In this document: positions 24,144-33,109 of the stretch, piece after piece
How positions within the stretch are numbered: the first letter of the stretch is position 1
How the letters are laid out: each line of letters begins with the position of its first letter
Source of the DNA: an uncultured Eubacteriales bacterium
GTDB lineage: Bacteria > Bacillota > Clostridia > Oscillospirales > CAG-272
Reading direction: 5' to 3'
NCBI GenBank assembly: GCA_934434925.1
Contig: CAKSAC010000007.1
Coordinates: forward strand, 1-64,000
Length of the DNA: 64,000 nt
Translations under genes and position numbers: made by a program
The notes under the pieces: model-generated
What the model saw: only the letters and a program-made list of their open reading frames with translations
Databases searched by the model: none
Told to the model about the DNA's origin: nothing

Positions 24144-24593
24144 TTTCTTCTCCGTTTGTTTGTTACTTTGATGATAGCAGAATCCGCAAGGTCTGTAAAG
24201 CGTCATATTCCACGAAAATAAGATTGTAGGATTGTTGAACACTTACAAAATCACAAAACCGCAATCCAAAACCGGAGGGCGGTCCATAGCGCTATGCCGT
24301 TTTTTGCTGCGGGCGTTTTTTGTTTTTCCGTTCGCTTCCGGCTTGTTCGCGGCGCCGGGGTCTTTTCCCGCTCTTGCAAAGCGGATCGGGAACAATCCGG
24401 CAAAGCCGCGCATCCGGCCTTCCGGTGTGTCGCCGTATACGCCAAAAAAAGAAAGCTCCCGTTTTTTACGGGGGCTTTCCAAAAATCGACAGGCGGCCGC
24501 GGTTTTTCAACTCTTCGGTTTCCGGGGTCCGCCTGCCTTATCGGACCGGTTTTTGGCAAAAGTGCGGTTTTTCCGGTTTGTAAACTACTCGTC
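24144..24593. other. Gene-free stretch with a terminator
   Basis: This region contains the GntR promoter area and the terminator at 24444-24484. No frame here is supported as a gene. Confidence 0.5.
24444..24484 (-). terminator. Terminator of the sigma/anti-sigma operon
   Basis: On the minus strand GAAAGCCCCCGT and ACGGGAGCTTTC pair around AAAAA and are followed by TTTTTTT. It lies about 110 bases after the anti-sigma gene stop. Confidence 0.85.
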
Positions 24594-26753
24594 TTATGTC
24601 GGCAGATTCATGCGGTTCTCCGACAGAGGCTCCTGTTGCTTTTCAACGATGGTTCCTCGTGTCGCGTCGATGCGGTAGGTCCATAGCGTTTGCGTGTCAT
24701 GGAACACAAAGAGGTAATACGGGGTCTTGATTCCGCCGTCGATCAGCTCTTCCGTGGTGAAAACGAGCTTGTCAGCGGCGGCACATCCCGAATCCGCAAC
24801 GGCAATCTCCCTGGCTCGCTGGATATACAGATACCGACGATTGTACAGAATTTCTCCGGTCTTCGCGTCAATCTTATAACTGTACTGATACTTTTCCTCG
24901 TGGAATTCCAGCACCCAGCAGGGGCGACCGGAATTGCGGCTTAATATTTCTTTGGTAAACACGACTTCGACGCCTTTCGGAATTTCCGCGTCCGCCAAAG
25001 CAATCTCTTTTGCCTTATCCAGGGAAACCATCAAAACTTCTTTGTTGCGATACATAACGCTGCCGTCCGTTGCGTCTATGCGATAAGTCCACTGAGTGAA
25101 ACCGTTGTTGAACACAAACAGATAATACGGGGTTTTAATTCCGCCGTCGACCAGTTCTTCCACGGTAAAAACAACCTTGTTGCTATCGGAAAATTCTGCG
25201 TCGGAAAGCGCGATTGTTTTGGCTTTCGCCATACTTATATACCGAGTACTGAAAACTATTTCTCCCGTTTTCGCATCGATTTTGTAAGAGTATTGATACT
25301 TTTCGGTGTAAAACTCAAGAATCCAGCAAGGACGATCCGTACTGCGATTTAACTCTTCTTTTGTAAACGTCGCTTCGTTCTCATCTGTAATCCCCGCGTC
25401 GTTTAACGCGATTTCTCTTGCTTTTCGTAATGAGATAAGCAACGTAACTTCACTTTTTTCAAGCACGATGCCGAGAGTGGCGTCAATGCGGTAAGTCCAT
25501 TGTATAGCGTCGTTATTGAACACGAAGTAGAAATACGGGGTTTTTATACCGCCTCCGACGTACTCTTCTACGGTGAACGTTATCTTTGCAATTTCCTCAT
25601 ACACGCCCGCATCCGTCAAGGCGATTTCCTTTGCTTTTCTTATATCGATATGATAATCGAAAAAGATTATCTCGCCCGTTTTCGCGTCGATTTTGTAACT
25701 ATATTGAAATTCTGCCGTGTAAAACTCCAGAATCCAGCACGGACGACCGGAATTGCGGCTCAATTCTTCTTTGGTAAACACGACTTTCACTTCGGGTTTA
25801 TCTTTAATCCCCGCATCTTTCAGGGCAATGTCTTTCGCTTCTTCCAAAGATATAAACAGCGCAACTTCGTTCTTTTCGAGAATATCGCCGGTTACTGCAT
25901 TTACGAGGTAAGTCCATTGCGTGCGCTTGTCGTTGAATACAAGACGATAGTAAGGATATTTAACTCCTTTGTTAATAAGCCTTGCCTCGGTAAATTCAAC
26001 TCTTGCCGCGCAACCCGAGTCGTTCAATGCAATTGCTTTCGCTTTGTGTATTCCGATATATTCGGAGTCGATAACGGTTGAGTTAACGTCTTTTTGTAAT
26101 CCGACAAGTTCGTCAAGTGGCAGATTTGCAATGTCTTCTTCGGACATGCTGCTGTTTTTCTTTGCGTCAGCGATCAGTTGTGCTTTGCCTTGCGATACGC
26201 CGTATTTTTTCGCAATGGCTGCCGTTTCGTCGTTGTCCGTTGCGCCGGCGTAAACCATGGTATGAACAGCTTTGGTTTTTTCAAGAGCCTCTCTCACGAC
26301 TTCGGAGACAGATTCTTTCAATTTTTCGTCACCGCTTAATTTTTTGTCGAAAGAAATCAAAACGGTATCGTTACTTTCCATAAGACCAGCCGTTTTATAT
26401 GCGGCCATGGTAAGTTCGACGGCGGTTTTCAGGTTTTGCCCTTTCAGGGAGACTGTACCCAGTACGTTTTGCGCGTCGTCGTTCAGAAATCGCACGGACT
26501 TGACGTTTCCGTTCCGGGTAATGGTGTACTCCACGCCGGGATTGATTTCCATCGTCACTTTCCCCGCCTCTTGATTGCCGAGCGCAATCGGGGCCGCAAT
26601 ACCGATGCACACCACAAGGACGATACACGCCGCGAGTGCCGCAATCCATGAATACCGATTCTTCTTCTGCCGGAAATTTCCGCCCGGCCTTGCGTCCGTA
26701 ATCAGTTTGTCGTCGATCCTTCCGATCGCATACAATAACCTTTCGTTTTTCAT
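24594..26753 (-). CDS. RsgI-like anti-sigma factor with seven PepSY-type repeats
   Basis: The 719-residue protein has a short cytoplasmic N-terminus, one transmembrane helix (about residues 35-58) and an RsgI-like juxtamembrane domain (MEINPGVEYTITRNG to about 200). From about residue 232 come seven PepSY-like repeats of about 68 residues. They alternate strictly. Repeats 1, 3, 5 and 7 carry TPYYLFVF and QWTYRIDA motifs. Repeats 2, 4 and 6 carry RPCWILEFY, QYSYKIDA and KTGEI, with one conserved cysteine each. It probably holds the partner sigma factor inactive and senses something outside the membrane. The ATG at 26753 overlaps the sigma stop (ATGA) and follows AGAGGAG. The repeat count suggests recent duplication of a two-domain unit. 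Confidence 0.85.
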   Translation of the reverse strand: MKNERLLYAIGRIDDKLITDARPGGNFRQKKNRYSWIAALAACIVLVVCIGIAAPIALGNQEAGKVTMEINPGVEYTITRNGNVKSVRFLNDDAQNVLGTVSLKGQNLKTAVELTMAAYKTAGLMESNDTVLISFDKKLSGDEKLKESVSEVVREALEKTKAVHTMVYAGATDNDETAAIAKKYGVSQGKAQLIADAKKNSSMSEEDIANLPLDELVGLQKDVNSTVIDSEYIGIHKAKAIALNDSGCAARVEFTEARLINKGVKYPYYRLVFNDKRTQWTYLVNAVTGDILEKNEVALFISLEEAKDIALKDAGIKDKPEVKVVFTKEELSRNSGRPCWILEFYTAEFQYSYKIDAKTGEIIFFDYHIDIRKAKEIALTDAGVYEEIAKITFTVEEYVGGGIKTPYFYFVFNNDAIQWTYRIDATLGIVLEKSEVTLLISLRKAREIALNDAGITDENEATFTKEELNRSTDRPCWILEFYTEKYQYSYKIDAKTGEIVFSTRYISMAKAKTIALSDAEFSDSNKVVFTVEELVDGGIKTPYYLFVFNNGFTQWTYRIDATDGSVMYRNKEVLMVSLDKAKEIALADAEIPKGVEVVFTKEILSRNSGRPCWVLEFHEEKYQYSYKIDAKTGEILYNRRYLYIQRAREIAVADSGCAAADKLVFTTEELIDGGIKTPYYLFVFHDTQTLWTYRIDATRGTIVEKQQEPLSENRMNLPT

Positions 26754-27310
26754 AACCAAATCTCCTCTCTTTCAAGCGTTTCTTTCAGTTCGTTGCGCAT
26801 ACGGAACAAAAGAGTCTTGATGTTGCTTTCGCTCACGCCGTACAGATCCGCTATCTCGCGTACCGGATACAGATACCAGTAGCGACGGACGAAAACATTG
26901 CGCTTTTTCAGGGGCTGAGCATACAGAAATCGATTGAGCACCGACACCAGCCGTTTATCCTCCACGACCTGCGCCACGTCCTGTTGATCGGGAACGCAGT
27001 TTTCCAGCTCGGACAAGGCGACGTCAACCTGCCCGTTTCCGCGTTTCGCGGCGGAATAGCGTTTATACCGGTTGAGTGCGAGATTGCGGGCGATTTTTCC
27101 GAGAAACGCCATCAAACTGTTCGGCCTTTGCGGCGGTATGCTGTTCCAGGCACCGAGATAGGTATCATTGACGCATTCCTCCGCGTCAAAATGATCATAC
27201 AGGATGTTGTACGCAATACTATGACAGTATTTTCCGTATTTCTCCGCTGTCGCCGATATGGCGCTCTCTTGCCTCTCCCAAAACCTGGATATAATTTCTT
27301 GGTCGTTCAT
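26750..27310 (-). CDS. ECF-type RNA polymerase sigma factor
   Basis: The 186-residue protein has the two ECF regions. Sigma-2 is at about residues 20-95 (YCHSIAYNILYDHFDAEECV, then AWNSIPP and FLGKIARNLALNRYKR). Sigma-4 is at about 125-180 (YPVREIADLYGVSESNIKTLL). AAAGGAGCGACACG precedes the ATG at 27310. It is co-translated with the anti-sigma gene. A possible self-regulated promoter is at 27351-27376. The signal and regulon are unknown; an envelope-stress role is typical for this pairing. Confidence 0.92.
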   Translation of the reverse strand: MNDQEIISRFWERQESAISATAEKYGKYCHSIAYNILYDHFDAEECVNDTYLGAWNSIPPQRPNSLMAFLGKIARNLALNRYKRYSAAKRGNGQVDVALSELENCVPDQQDVAQVVEDKRLVSVLNRFLYAQPLKKRNVFVRRYWYLYPVREIADLYGVSESNIKTLLFRMRNELKETLEREEIWL

Positions 27311-27350
27311 CGTGTCGCTCCTTTCTTACGCAACGCCCTTCACCTATAAA

Positions 27351-27376
27351 GACAACAAAAAACCGATTGAGTTGCA
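27351..27376 (-). promoter_or_regulatory. Possible autoregulated ECF promoter
   Basis: On the minus strand TGCAAC (27371-27376), 17 bases and GTC followed by TTTATA lie about 40 bases before the sigma start. The AAC and GTC elements are of the ECF kind, and no good sigma-70 pair is seen there. This is inference from motif shape. Confidence 0.4.
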
Positions 27377-27591
27377 TGAAAAACAAAAAAATCCGGAATT
27401 TTTTTGAAATTTCGGAAAAGAAAAGCGCAACGGAAAAAATCCTTTGCGCTGATAATCGATTTCTCACGGGCGGAGTCTGCCGCGGCAGAGGAACTCTGAT
27501 CTTGTCCGGTCTTTCTTCTCTTTGCCGTGGCCGTGTCGCCGCCATTTTGCCGCTGTCCCCTTTTGCGTGAGATAGCGCAAATTTTTCGGAT

Positions 27592-27681
27592 ATCCCGTCT
27601 CGGAGGAATCCCGCCGCCCCTGCGGCACGCCGGCTCATCCCGTCTCGGAGGAATCCCGCCGCCCCTGCGGCACGCCGGCCG
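27592..27681. repeat. 45-bp tandem duplication
   Basis: Two near-identical copies, 27592-27636 and 27637-27681, share ATCCCGTCTCGGAGGAATCC and the following 23 bases, and differ only at the end. They lie between the sigma gene and the tRNA-Ser(GCU) terminator. No gene is seen in 27377-27700. Confidence 0.9.
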
Positions 27682-27703
27682 CCCTATTCTGTAATAAGGA
27701 AAA

Positions 27704-27727
27704 GAGCCGCGTTAAGTCACGCGGCTC
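27704..27727 (-). terminator. Terminator of tRNA-Ser(GCU)
   Basis: GAGCCGCGT and ACGCGGCTC form a perfect 9-bp stem. On the minus strand it is followed by TTTTCC, directly after the tRNA 3' end. Confidence 0.85.
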
Positions 27728-27730
27728 CTC

Positions 27731-27824
27731 TGGCGGAGAAGGAGAGATTTGAACTCTCGCGCCGGTTAAACCCGACCTACACCCTTAGCAGGGGCGCCTC
27801 TTCGGCCAACTTGAGTACTTCTCC
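27731..27824 (-). tRNA. tRNA-Ser (anticodon GCU)
   Basis: A class II tRNA read on the minus strand, with GGAGAAG acceptor strand, anticodon loop CTGCTAA (GCT), a long variable arm (GTCGGGTTTAACCGGC), T loop TTCAAAT and encoded CCA. It is a single-gene unit with its own consensus promoter and terminator. Confidence 0.95.
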
Positions 27825-28128
27825 GTACCGCACTTCATTATAGCCGATAAAGCGCCCTTTGTCAAGGCTTTTTGAGAATTTCATGGAAGGAGATCCCGGC
27901 CGGGGAGCAAAGCGGGAACCGCGCCGCAAAAGCGGCCGGATAAAAAGACAGGCAACCGTCGGCGCGGGTGTGCCGCGGTGCGCCGCAAAAACAAACCGGC
28001 GCGGACGGAGCAGAAGCGGCCGTTTTTCCCTTTTCTTTCGGCCACCCTTCGCAAAAGGCTGGTCCGCCGGACCTCGGTCGGCTCTTCTCCTCTTTTCCCT
28101 TTTCTTGCGGCTTTTTCCGCTGTTTTCA
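27825..28128. other. Gene-free stretch
   Basis: Apart from the tRNA-Ser promoter, I see no gene or repeat here. The several open frames are the usual by-product of high GC content. Confidence 0.5.
27837..27865 (-). promoter_or_regulatory. Consensus promoter of tRNA-Ser(GCU)
   Basis: On the minus strand TTGACA (27860-27865), 17 bases and TATAAT (27837-27842) are both perfect consensus and lie 12 bases before the tRNA. Confidence 0.9.
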
Positions 28129-29568
28129 TCAAGGGCGCTTCCAGGCACGGGGGGCAAACAGAATCATCATCGGGAAAAATTCCAGCCGGCCAAACAGCAT
28201 TTCCAGGGAAAGAATCAGTTTGGAAAACCAGGAGAACCCCGCAAAATTCCCGAGCGGCCCCACGAGCGAAAGCCCCGGCCCGACATTGCTGATACAGGTG
28301 AGAGAGGCGGTGAAGTCCGTGACGAGATCAAAGCCGTCCGTGGAAATCAGAAGGGCGGTCAACAGTAACATCGAGGTATAAATCATCAGGTAATTCCCCG
28401 TAGCGCGCACGGTCTCTTCCGGCAACACGTTCCCATCGAGCCGGGTGACATTACAGGAACGCGGGCGGAGCGTATGGCGCACTTCCCGCCACGCCCCCTT
28501 GACGAGCATGACCACGCGTGAAACCTTCAATCCCCCGGCGGTCGATCCGGCGCATGCACCGAGAAGCATCAGACAAATGATGACCGTTTTGGAAAGAGAC
28601 GGCCACAGGTTGAAATCGGCCGTGGCGTACCCGGTGGTCGAAGAGATACTGGTGACCTGGAAAAACGCCGTGCGAATCGCCTCCGAAAAGCTCCCGGTCA
28701 ACGACGAGATATTCAGTGCGATCACCGCAGTGGAAAGCACCGTAATCAGCAGATATGTACGCAATTCTTCGCTTTTCAGCGCTTCCTTCGCCCGGCCGAT
28801 CAGCAGGAAGAAATAGAGGTTGAAATTCACGCCGAAAAGGAACATGAAAAGCGCGATGATCCATTCCGCCGCCGGATTGCCGTATCCGGCGATCGACAGA
28901 TTCTTGACGGCAAAACCGCCTGTTCCCGCCGTGCCGAGCGCCGTCACCAACGCATCATACAACGGCAGGCCCGCAATCAGCAAGGCAACCGTCTGCACAA
29001 ACGTGAGGCAAACGTAAATGCCGTACAGGATCATGGCCGTCCGGCGCAATTTCGGTACCAGTTTTCCCTTTTGCGGACCGGGAACCTCGGCGCGGAGCAG
29101 GTGCATGGCGCGGCTGTTGTCGCTCGGCAAAACGGCCAGCATGAAGACCAGCACCCCCATCCCGCCGACCCAGTGCGTGAAGCTCCGCCAGAACAGGATA
29201 CCGCGCGGCAGGCTCTCCACTTCACCGAGGATCGAAGCCCCGGTTGTGGTAAAGCCCGATACCGTTTCAAAAAACGCGTCAAAGAAGTTCGGGATCGTGC
29301 CGGAAAAAAGAAAGGGGAGCGAGCCGAACAGGGAAAGAAGGACCCAGGAACCTGCCACGCAGAGAAAGCCTTCCAAGGCGAAAATACGGATATTTTTCGG
29401 CTTTTGCAGGACAAGCGGCGTACCGACTGCCACCAGCGCCGCCATCGTATAGAGATAGGGGGTCAGCGCCTCTCCGTACGCCAGCGCGCAGAAAAAAGGG
29501 GCGGCCAGAAGACAGGCCTCCAAAAGCAACAAGACCCCGAAAAGGTATCCAACAGTACGGTAGTTCAT
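28129..29568 (-). CDS. trkH: TrkH-type potassium uptake channel subunit
   Basis: The 479-residue membrane protein has the four pore-loop repeats of Trk/Ktr channels. The selectivity segments are visible in order: SGFTTTGAS, LGTAGTGGF, ISSTTGYAT and ISNVGPGLS. About ten transmembrane helices flank them. It takes up potassium across the membrane and is gated by TrkA. Its start overlaps the trkA stop (ATGA), so the two are translated together. This is the normal pairing in Firmicutes. Confidence 0.93.
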   Translation of the reverse strand: MNYRTVGYLFGVLLLLEACLLAAPFFCALAYGEALTPYLYTMAALVAVGTPLVLQKPKNIRIFALEGFLCVAGSWVLLSLFGSLPFLFSGTIPNFFDAFFETVSGFTTTGASILGEVESLPRGILFWRSFTHWVGGMGVLVFMLAVLPSDNSRAMHLLRAEVPGPQKGKLVPKLRRTAMILYGIYVCLTFVQTVALLIAGLPLYDALVTALGTAGTGGFAVKNLSIAGYGNPAAEWIIALFMFLFGVNFNLYFFLLIGRAKEALKSEELRTYLLITVLSTAVIALNISSLTGSFSEAIRTAFFQVTSISSTTGYATADFNLWPSLSKTVIICLMLLGACAGSTAGGLKVSRVVMLVKGAWREVRHTLRPRSCNVTRLDGNVLPEETVRATGNYLMIYTSMLLLTALLISTDGFDLVTDFTASLTCISNVGPGLSLVGPLGNFAGFSWFSKLILSLEMLFGRLEFFPMMILFAPRAWKRP

Positions 29569-30920
29569 TTCAGAATATCTCCGACGCTCTTCATTTGTCC
29601 GCCCTTTGTGATGATGATCACGGTATCGTCTTTATACACTGCGTCGTCGCCGGAGGGGATGATAACGGCGTTTTTGCGCACGATACAGGCAATCAACACC
29701 GCCGGCCGTGCGTCCAGTGAACGGAGCGGAACGCCGGTCAGGCCGGGAATCTCTTCCTTGACCGTAAACTCCAAGGCTTCCACGCTTCCGTCCAGCAGTT
29801 TGTGGAGCGACCCTATCTCCGAGTCATGTACCCCGGTGCGGGAACGCACATAACGCAGTATCTGCGCCGCTGTCGATGACTTCGGCGAAATAATGCTCTC
29901 AAGGCCCGCGCTGTGAAAAAAGTCGATATAGGAGATGGTGTCGATCTTCGTGATAATCTTGGGTACGCCGCGGGTCTTGGCATAAAGCGAAATAATGGCG
30001 TTTTCTTCATCCACATCCGAAAGAGCCAGAAAGGCGTCGGTGGAGCCGATGCCCTCTTCATCCAGGACATCCTGTTTCATCCCGTCGTCGCAGATGACCG
30101 TGCAAGCGTATTCCTCCGCCAGAGCGCGGCAACGTTCCTTGCTCTTCTCCACCACGGTCGAACGGAAATGCCCGCCGCGAAGCAGCTCTTCCAGGTAATA
30201 GGTCGTGCGTCCGCCGCCGACGATCAGAAGATTTCGCACCGGGTTTTTATAAAGACCGATTGCGCGGAAAAATTCGGCCGTTTCGTGTTCGGGGGCCGTG
30301 ACGGTCAGCAGATCCCCCGCCTCAATGATGAAATCCCCGGACGGAATATAGGTCTGCCCGCCGCGCAATACGCCGCAAACCAGAAACCGCCGGTTCATCC
30401 GGCCGCGCAGTTCGTTCAGGCTGACCCCGGTGATCGGAGAGGCGTTCCCCACCGCAAACTCCGCCAGTTCCACGCGCCCGTGGCAACAGGTATCGATTTT
30501 GGCCGCAGACGGAAACCGGAGCATCCGGTAAATTTCCTTCGCGGCGGCCAGTTCGGGATTGATGGTCAGAGACAGATTCATGTCGTTTTTCATCAGTTGG
30601 ATGAATCCGTTGTATTCGGGATTCCGCACCCGGGCAATGGTATGCTTCGTTCCCAGTTTCCGCGCGGCGGAACAACAGAGAATATTGACTTCATCCCCCG
30701 AGGTCACGGCAATCAGCAGATCGGCATGTTCCGCGCCCGCCTTGCGGAGAATCGAAATATCGGTCCCGCTCCCGCTGACCGCAAACACGTCAAATCTGTT
30801 GGAAAGCTCCGAGAGCGTGGCGCTGTTGCTGTCCAGCACGGTGATGTCATGCCCTTCCCCGACAAGCTGAGAGCAGATGGCCGTTCCGACCGCGCCGCTC
30901 CCGACAATAATGATATTCAT
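29565..30920 (-). CDS. trkA: Trk system NAD-binding regulatory protein TrkA
   Basis: The 451-residue cytosolic protein has two RCK units. Each has a Rossmann NAD-binding domain (MNIIIVGSGAVGTAI at the N-terminus, LLIVGGGRTTYYLEELL near residue 228) followed by a TrkA_C domain. It gates TrkH in response to nucleotides. The ATG at 30920 follows GGAAAGGTG; a GTG six bases further out is less likely. It is transcribed from the promoter at 30966-30994 and is first in the operon. Confidence 0.93.
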   Translation of the reverse strand: MNIIIVGSGAVGTAICSQLVGEGHDITVLDSNSATLSELSNRFDVFAVSGSGTDISILRKAGAEHADLLIAVTSGDEVNILCCSAARKLGTKHTIARVRNPEYNGFIQLMKNDMNLSLTINPELAAAKEIYRMLRFPSAAKIDTCCHGRVELAEFAVGNASPITGVSLNELRGRMNRRFLVCGVLRGGQTYIPSGDFIIEAGDLLTVTAPEHETAEFFRAIGLYKNPVRNLLIVGGGRTTYYLEELLRGGHFRSTVVEKSKERCRALAEEYACTVICDDGMKQDVLDEEGIGSTDAFLALSDVDEENAIISLYAKTRGVPKIITKIDTISYIDFFHSAGLESIISPKSSTAAQILRYVRSRTGVHDSEIGSLHKLLDGSVEALEFTVKEEIPGLTGVPLRSLDARPAVLIACIVRKNAVIIPSGDDAVYKDDTVIIITKGGQMKSVGDILK

Positions 30921-30965
30921 AAGCACCTTTCCGTTCCGGACAGATTCCGGAACTGTTTACCGCTT

Positions 30966-30994
30966 ATTGTAGCATATTCCGCAAAAAAAAGCAA
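30966..30994 (-). promoter_or_regulatory. Promoter of trkA-trkH
   Basis: On the minus strand TTGCTT (30989-30994), 17 bases and TACAAT (30966-30971) lie about 45 bases before trkA. The region GCGGAATATGCTACAAT closely matches the nnr promoter at 3179-3207. Confidence 0.7.
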
Positions 30995-31053
30995 GAGCGG
31001 GAGAAGGAAACCGTCGCAAAAACCGACAAACGCGCCTCTTTCAAAAAAAACTC

Positions 31054-31082
31054 TTGCTTTCCGGCTCCAAATCGTATACAAT
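31054..31082 (+). promoter_or_regulatory. Promoter of the hydroxyacyl-CoA dehydrogenase gene
   Basis: TTGCTT (31054-31059), 17 bases and TACAAT (31077-31082). The leader to 31243 holds a CCCGATTC/GAATCGGG stem (about 31091-31108) followed by a GGCGCGG/CCGCGCC stem. Confidence 0.55.
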
Positions 31083-31242
31083 GGAAAAAATGCCCGATTC
31101 GGGAATCGGGCGCGGCGCGACCGCGCCGCCGACCCCCAAAACGAAGCCGGCCTCCGTACGACAGGACTCCCGTCTTCGAAAAAAAGGCTTGAAAATGTAA
31201 ATAAAACTTTCCGTATTTTGCGGAAGAAACAAGGAGGTATTC

Positions 31243-32193
31243 ATGGAAATCAAAAAGGTTGTTGTCGCCGGAGGCGGCGTATTGGGGAGCCAGATCGCAT
31301 ATCAGGCCGCTTATTGCGGCTTTGATGTGACCGTCTGGTTACGGAGCGACGCAAGCATCGGGCGCACAAAACCCAAGCTCGATCACCTGCGTACGGTCTA
31401 TGCCGACACCATCCGGCAGATGGCCGGGCCGGAGGGAAAGACCCCCGCCGTCTGGGCGCGCGGCATCGCGCCGGATCCCGAAACCTTTTCTCCGGACGCC
31501 TGTCTTGCAAAAAGTGAAGCGGCCTATGCCGGCCTGCGGCTGGAAACAGACCTTGCGACCGCCGTCCGGGACGCAGACCTCGTGATTGAATCCATGGCCG
31601 AAGACAAAAAGGAAAAGATTGCTTTCTACAAACGCCTGGCGCCTCTTTTGCCGGAAAACACCCTGCTTGTCACCAATTCTTCCACGCTTCTCCCCTCTGT
31701 CTTTGCCCGTTATACCGGTCGGCCGGAAAAATTTCTTTCGCTGCATTTTGCCAACTCAATCTGGCGGAACAATACGGCCGAGGTCATGTCGCAGGAAAAA
31801 ACCGCGCCGGAGAATTTTGAGACAATCTGCGCGTTTGCCGAAGCAATCAACATGATCGCGCTGCCCGTCCGCAAGGAAAAATCCGGCTATCTGCTGAATT
31901 CCATGCTGGTGCCTCTCCTCTTTTCCGGGCTTGACCTTTGGGTGAACGGTATCTCCGACCCCGAGAGCATCGACCGCGCCTGGACGCTCGGAACCGGCGC
32001 GCCGAAGGGTCCGTTCCGCATTCTGGATACCGTCGGCCTCACGACGGCCTACAATATCGTGCAGATGTATGTGAAAATCCCGCCGTTCCTGGCTCCGTAC
32101 AATTTCCGCGGGATGGCAAAAAAACTGAAAGAGTATATCGACGCCGGTAAACTCGGCGTTTCTTCCGGCGAGGGATTTTATCGCTATCACTGA
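31243..32193 (+). CDS. 3-hydroxyacyl-CoA dehydrogenase-like protein
   Basis: The 316-residue protein has an N-terminal NAD-binding domain (VVVAGGGVLGSQIAYQAAYCG), the family strand DADLVIESMAEDKKEK and LLVTNSSTLLPS. The C-terminal domain carries GYLLNSMLVPLLFSGLDL. The catalytic histidine appears in LSLHFANSIWRNN. The usual HFFNP motif is changed to HFANS, so the substrate may differ from 3-hydroxybutyryl-CoA. Other fatty-acid genes are absent nearby. AAGGAGGTATTC precedes the ATG at 31243. It stands alone between a promoter and a terminator. Confidence 0.85.
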   Translation: MEIKKVVVAGGGVLGSQIAYQAAYCGFDVTVWLRSDASIGRTKPKLDHLRTVYADTIRQMAGPEGKTPAVWARGIAPDPETFSPDACLAKSEAAYAGLRLETDLATAVRDADLVIESMAEDKKEKIAFYKRLAPLLPENTLLVTNSSTLLPSVFARYTGRPEKFLSLHFANSIWRNNTAEVMSQEKTAPENFETICAFAEAINMIALPVRKEKSGYLLNSMLVPLLFSGLDLWVNGISDPESIDRAWTLGTGAPKGPFRILDTVGLTTAYNIVQMYVKIPPFLAPYNFRGMAKKLKEYIDAGKLGVSSGEGFYRYH

Positions 32194-32210
32194 CCCGCCG
32201 CCTCCGTGAA

Positions 32211-32289
32211 AAGAGGCCTTTGCATGAAAAAGAGGCATCCCGGTGAAAAAACCGCTTCTTGCGGCTTTCACGGAAGCCTCTTTTTTTGA
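32211..32289 (+). terminator. Terminator after the dehydrogenase gene
   Basis: GCCTCCGTGAAAAG and CTTTCACGGAAGC pair across an inner hairpin (AACCGCTTCTTGCGG), followed by CTCTTTTTTT. Confidence 0.65.
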
Positions 32290-32392
32290 TGAATGCGTTT
32301 TTCCCGGCATACCCGGGCCATCGCCCGCTCTTCCGGAGAACGAAACCGAACATGCCGCCCCGGCCGGAACCGATCGGCCGTCTGTTTTCCGG

Positions 32393-33103
32393 TCAGAAGA
32401 TTTCTTCGATATAAGCGACCGTTTCCATGGCCGAAATCGCTTCTATGATCTCGCGGTGCGACTTTTTCCGCAAGACGGGATCGACCACCCGCATACTGAG
32501 CGAATAGACCCCGAGACCGCTGTTGACATAAGCGGGGTTGGCTTCAATGTCGTTGATTTTCAATCCGAACTGCCGCAAAGAATGAATGAAAATCCCCAGC
32601 CCTTCGCGTGAACGCAATTCGATGTGGGCTTCCAGATAAACCGATTGGCGTTTCATATGCTTTTCAAACCGGGGCAGGAAAGTCAGCACCAGCAAAAACA
32701 GCAGAAAAGCAACCGCCCCGACGGTGTACAACCCGTACCCGATCAGCACCGAAATGATCCCGACGCACCAAAGCCCCACCGACGTGGTCAATCCGCGAAG
32801 CTGATTTTTGGAACTGTACAGGAGCGTGCTGGAGCTGATTACGGCAATCCCGATGATAACGGCCGGACACAGGAGCGGGATCGGCACCGAAAGCTCCCTG
32901 AGCAGGTACATATCCCCCAGCGCGCCGAGCACCGAGACCAACGATACGCAAATAAAGGTCCTGATCCCGGCCGAATGGAATTTTGTCGAACGTTCTGTTC
33001 CCGCCACGAGAGCAAGGAGCGTTGCGAAAAAAATGCGGAAAACAGCGGCAGGCACGTTGAATCCGGCCGACCACGGCCCGAGAAGATTTGCGATAAAATC
33101 CAT
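32393..33103 (-). CDS. MgtC/SapB-family membrane protein
   Basis: The 236-residue protein has five N-terminal transmembrane helices with the MgtC signature region AGTERSTKFHSAGIRTF at about residues 35-51. A C-terminal cytoplasmic ACT-like domain (EAHIELRSREGLGIFIHSL onward) follows. Relatives affect magnesium and membrane energetics; their exact activity is debated. Its start lies six bases after the antiporter stop, so it is second in an antiporter-mgtC operon under the promoter at 34763-34791. Confidence 0.88.
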   Translation of the reverse strand: MDFIANLLGPWSAGFNVPAAVFRIFFATLLALVAGTERSTKFHSAGIRTFICVSLVSVLGALGDMYLLRELSVPIPLLCPAVIIGIAVISSSTLLYSSKNQLRGLTTSVGLWCVGIISVLIGYGLYTVGAVAFLLFLLVLTFLPRFEKHMKRQSVYLEAHIELRSREGLGIFIHSLRQFGLKINDIEANPAYVNSGLGVYSLSMRVVDPVLRKKSHREIIEAISAMETVAYIEEIF

Positions 33104-33109
33104 GATTTC

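Noticed and set aside
29913..31325. Long plus-strand open frame over trkA
   Set aside because: It is antisense to a clear trkA gene, has no family pattern and no ribosome binding site. It is a shadow caused by GC-rich codons.
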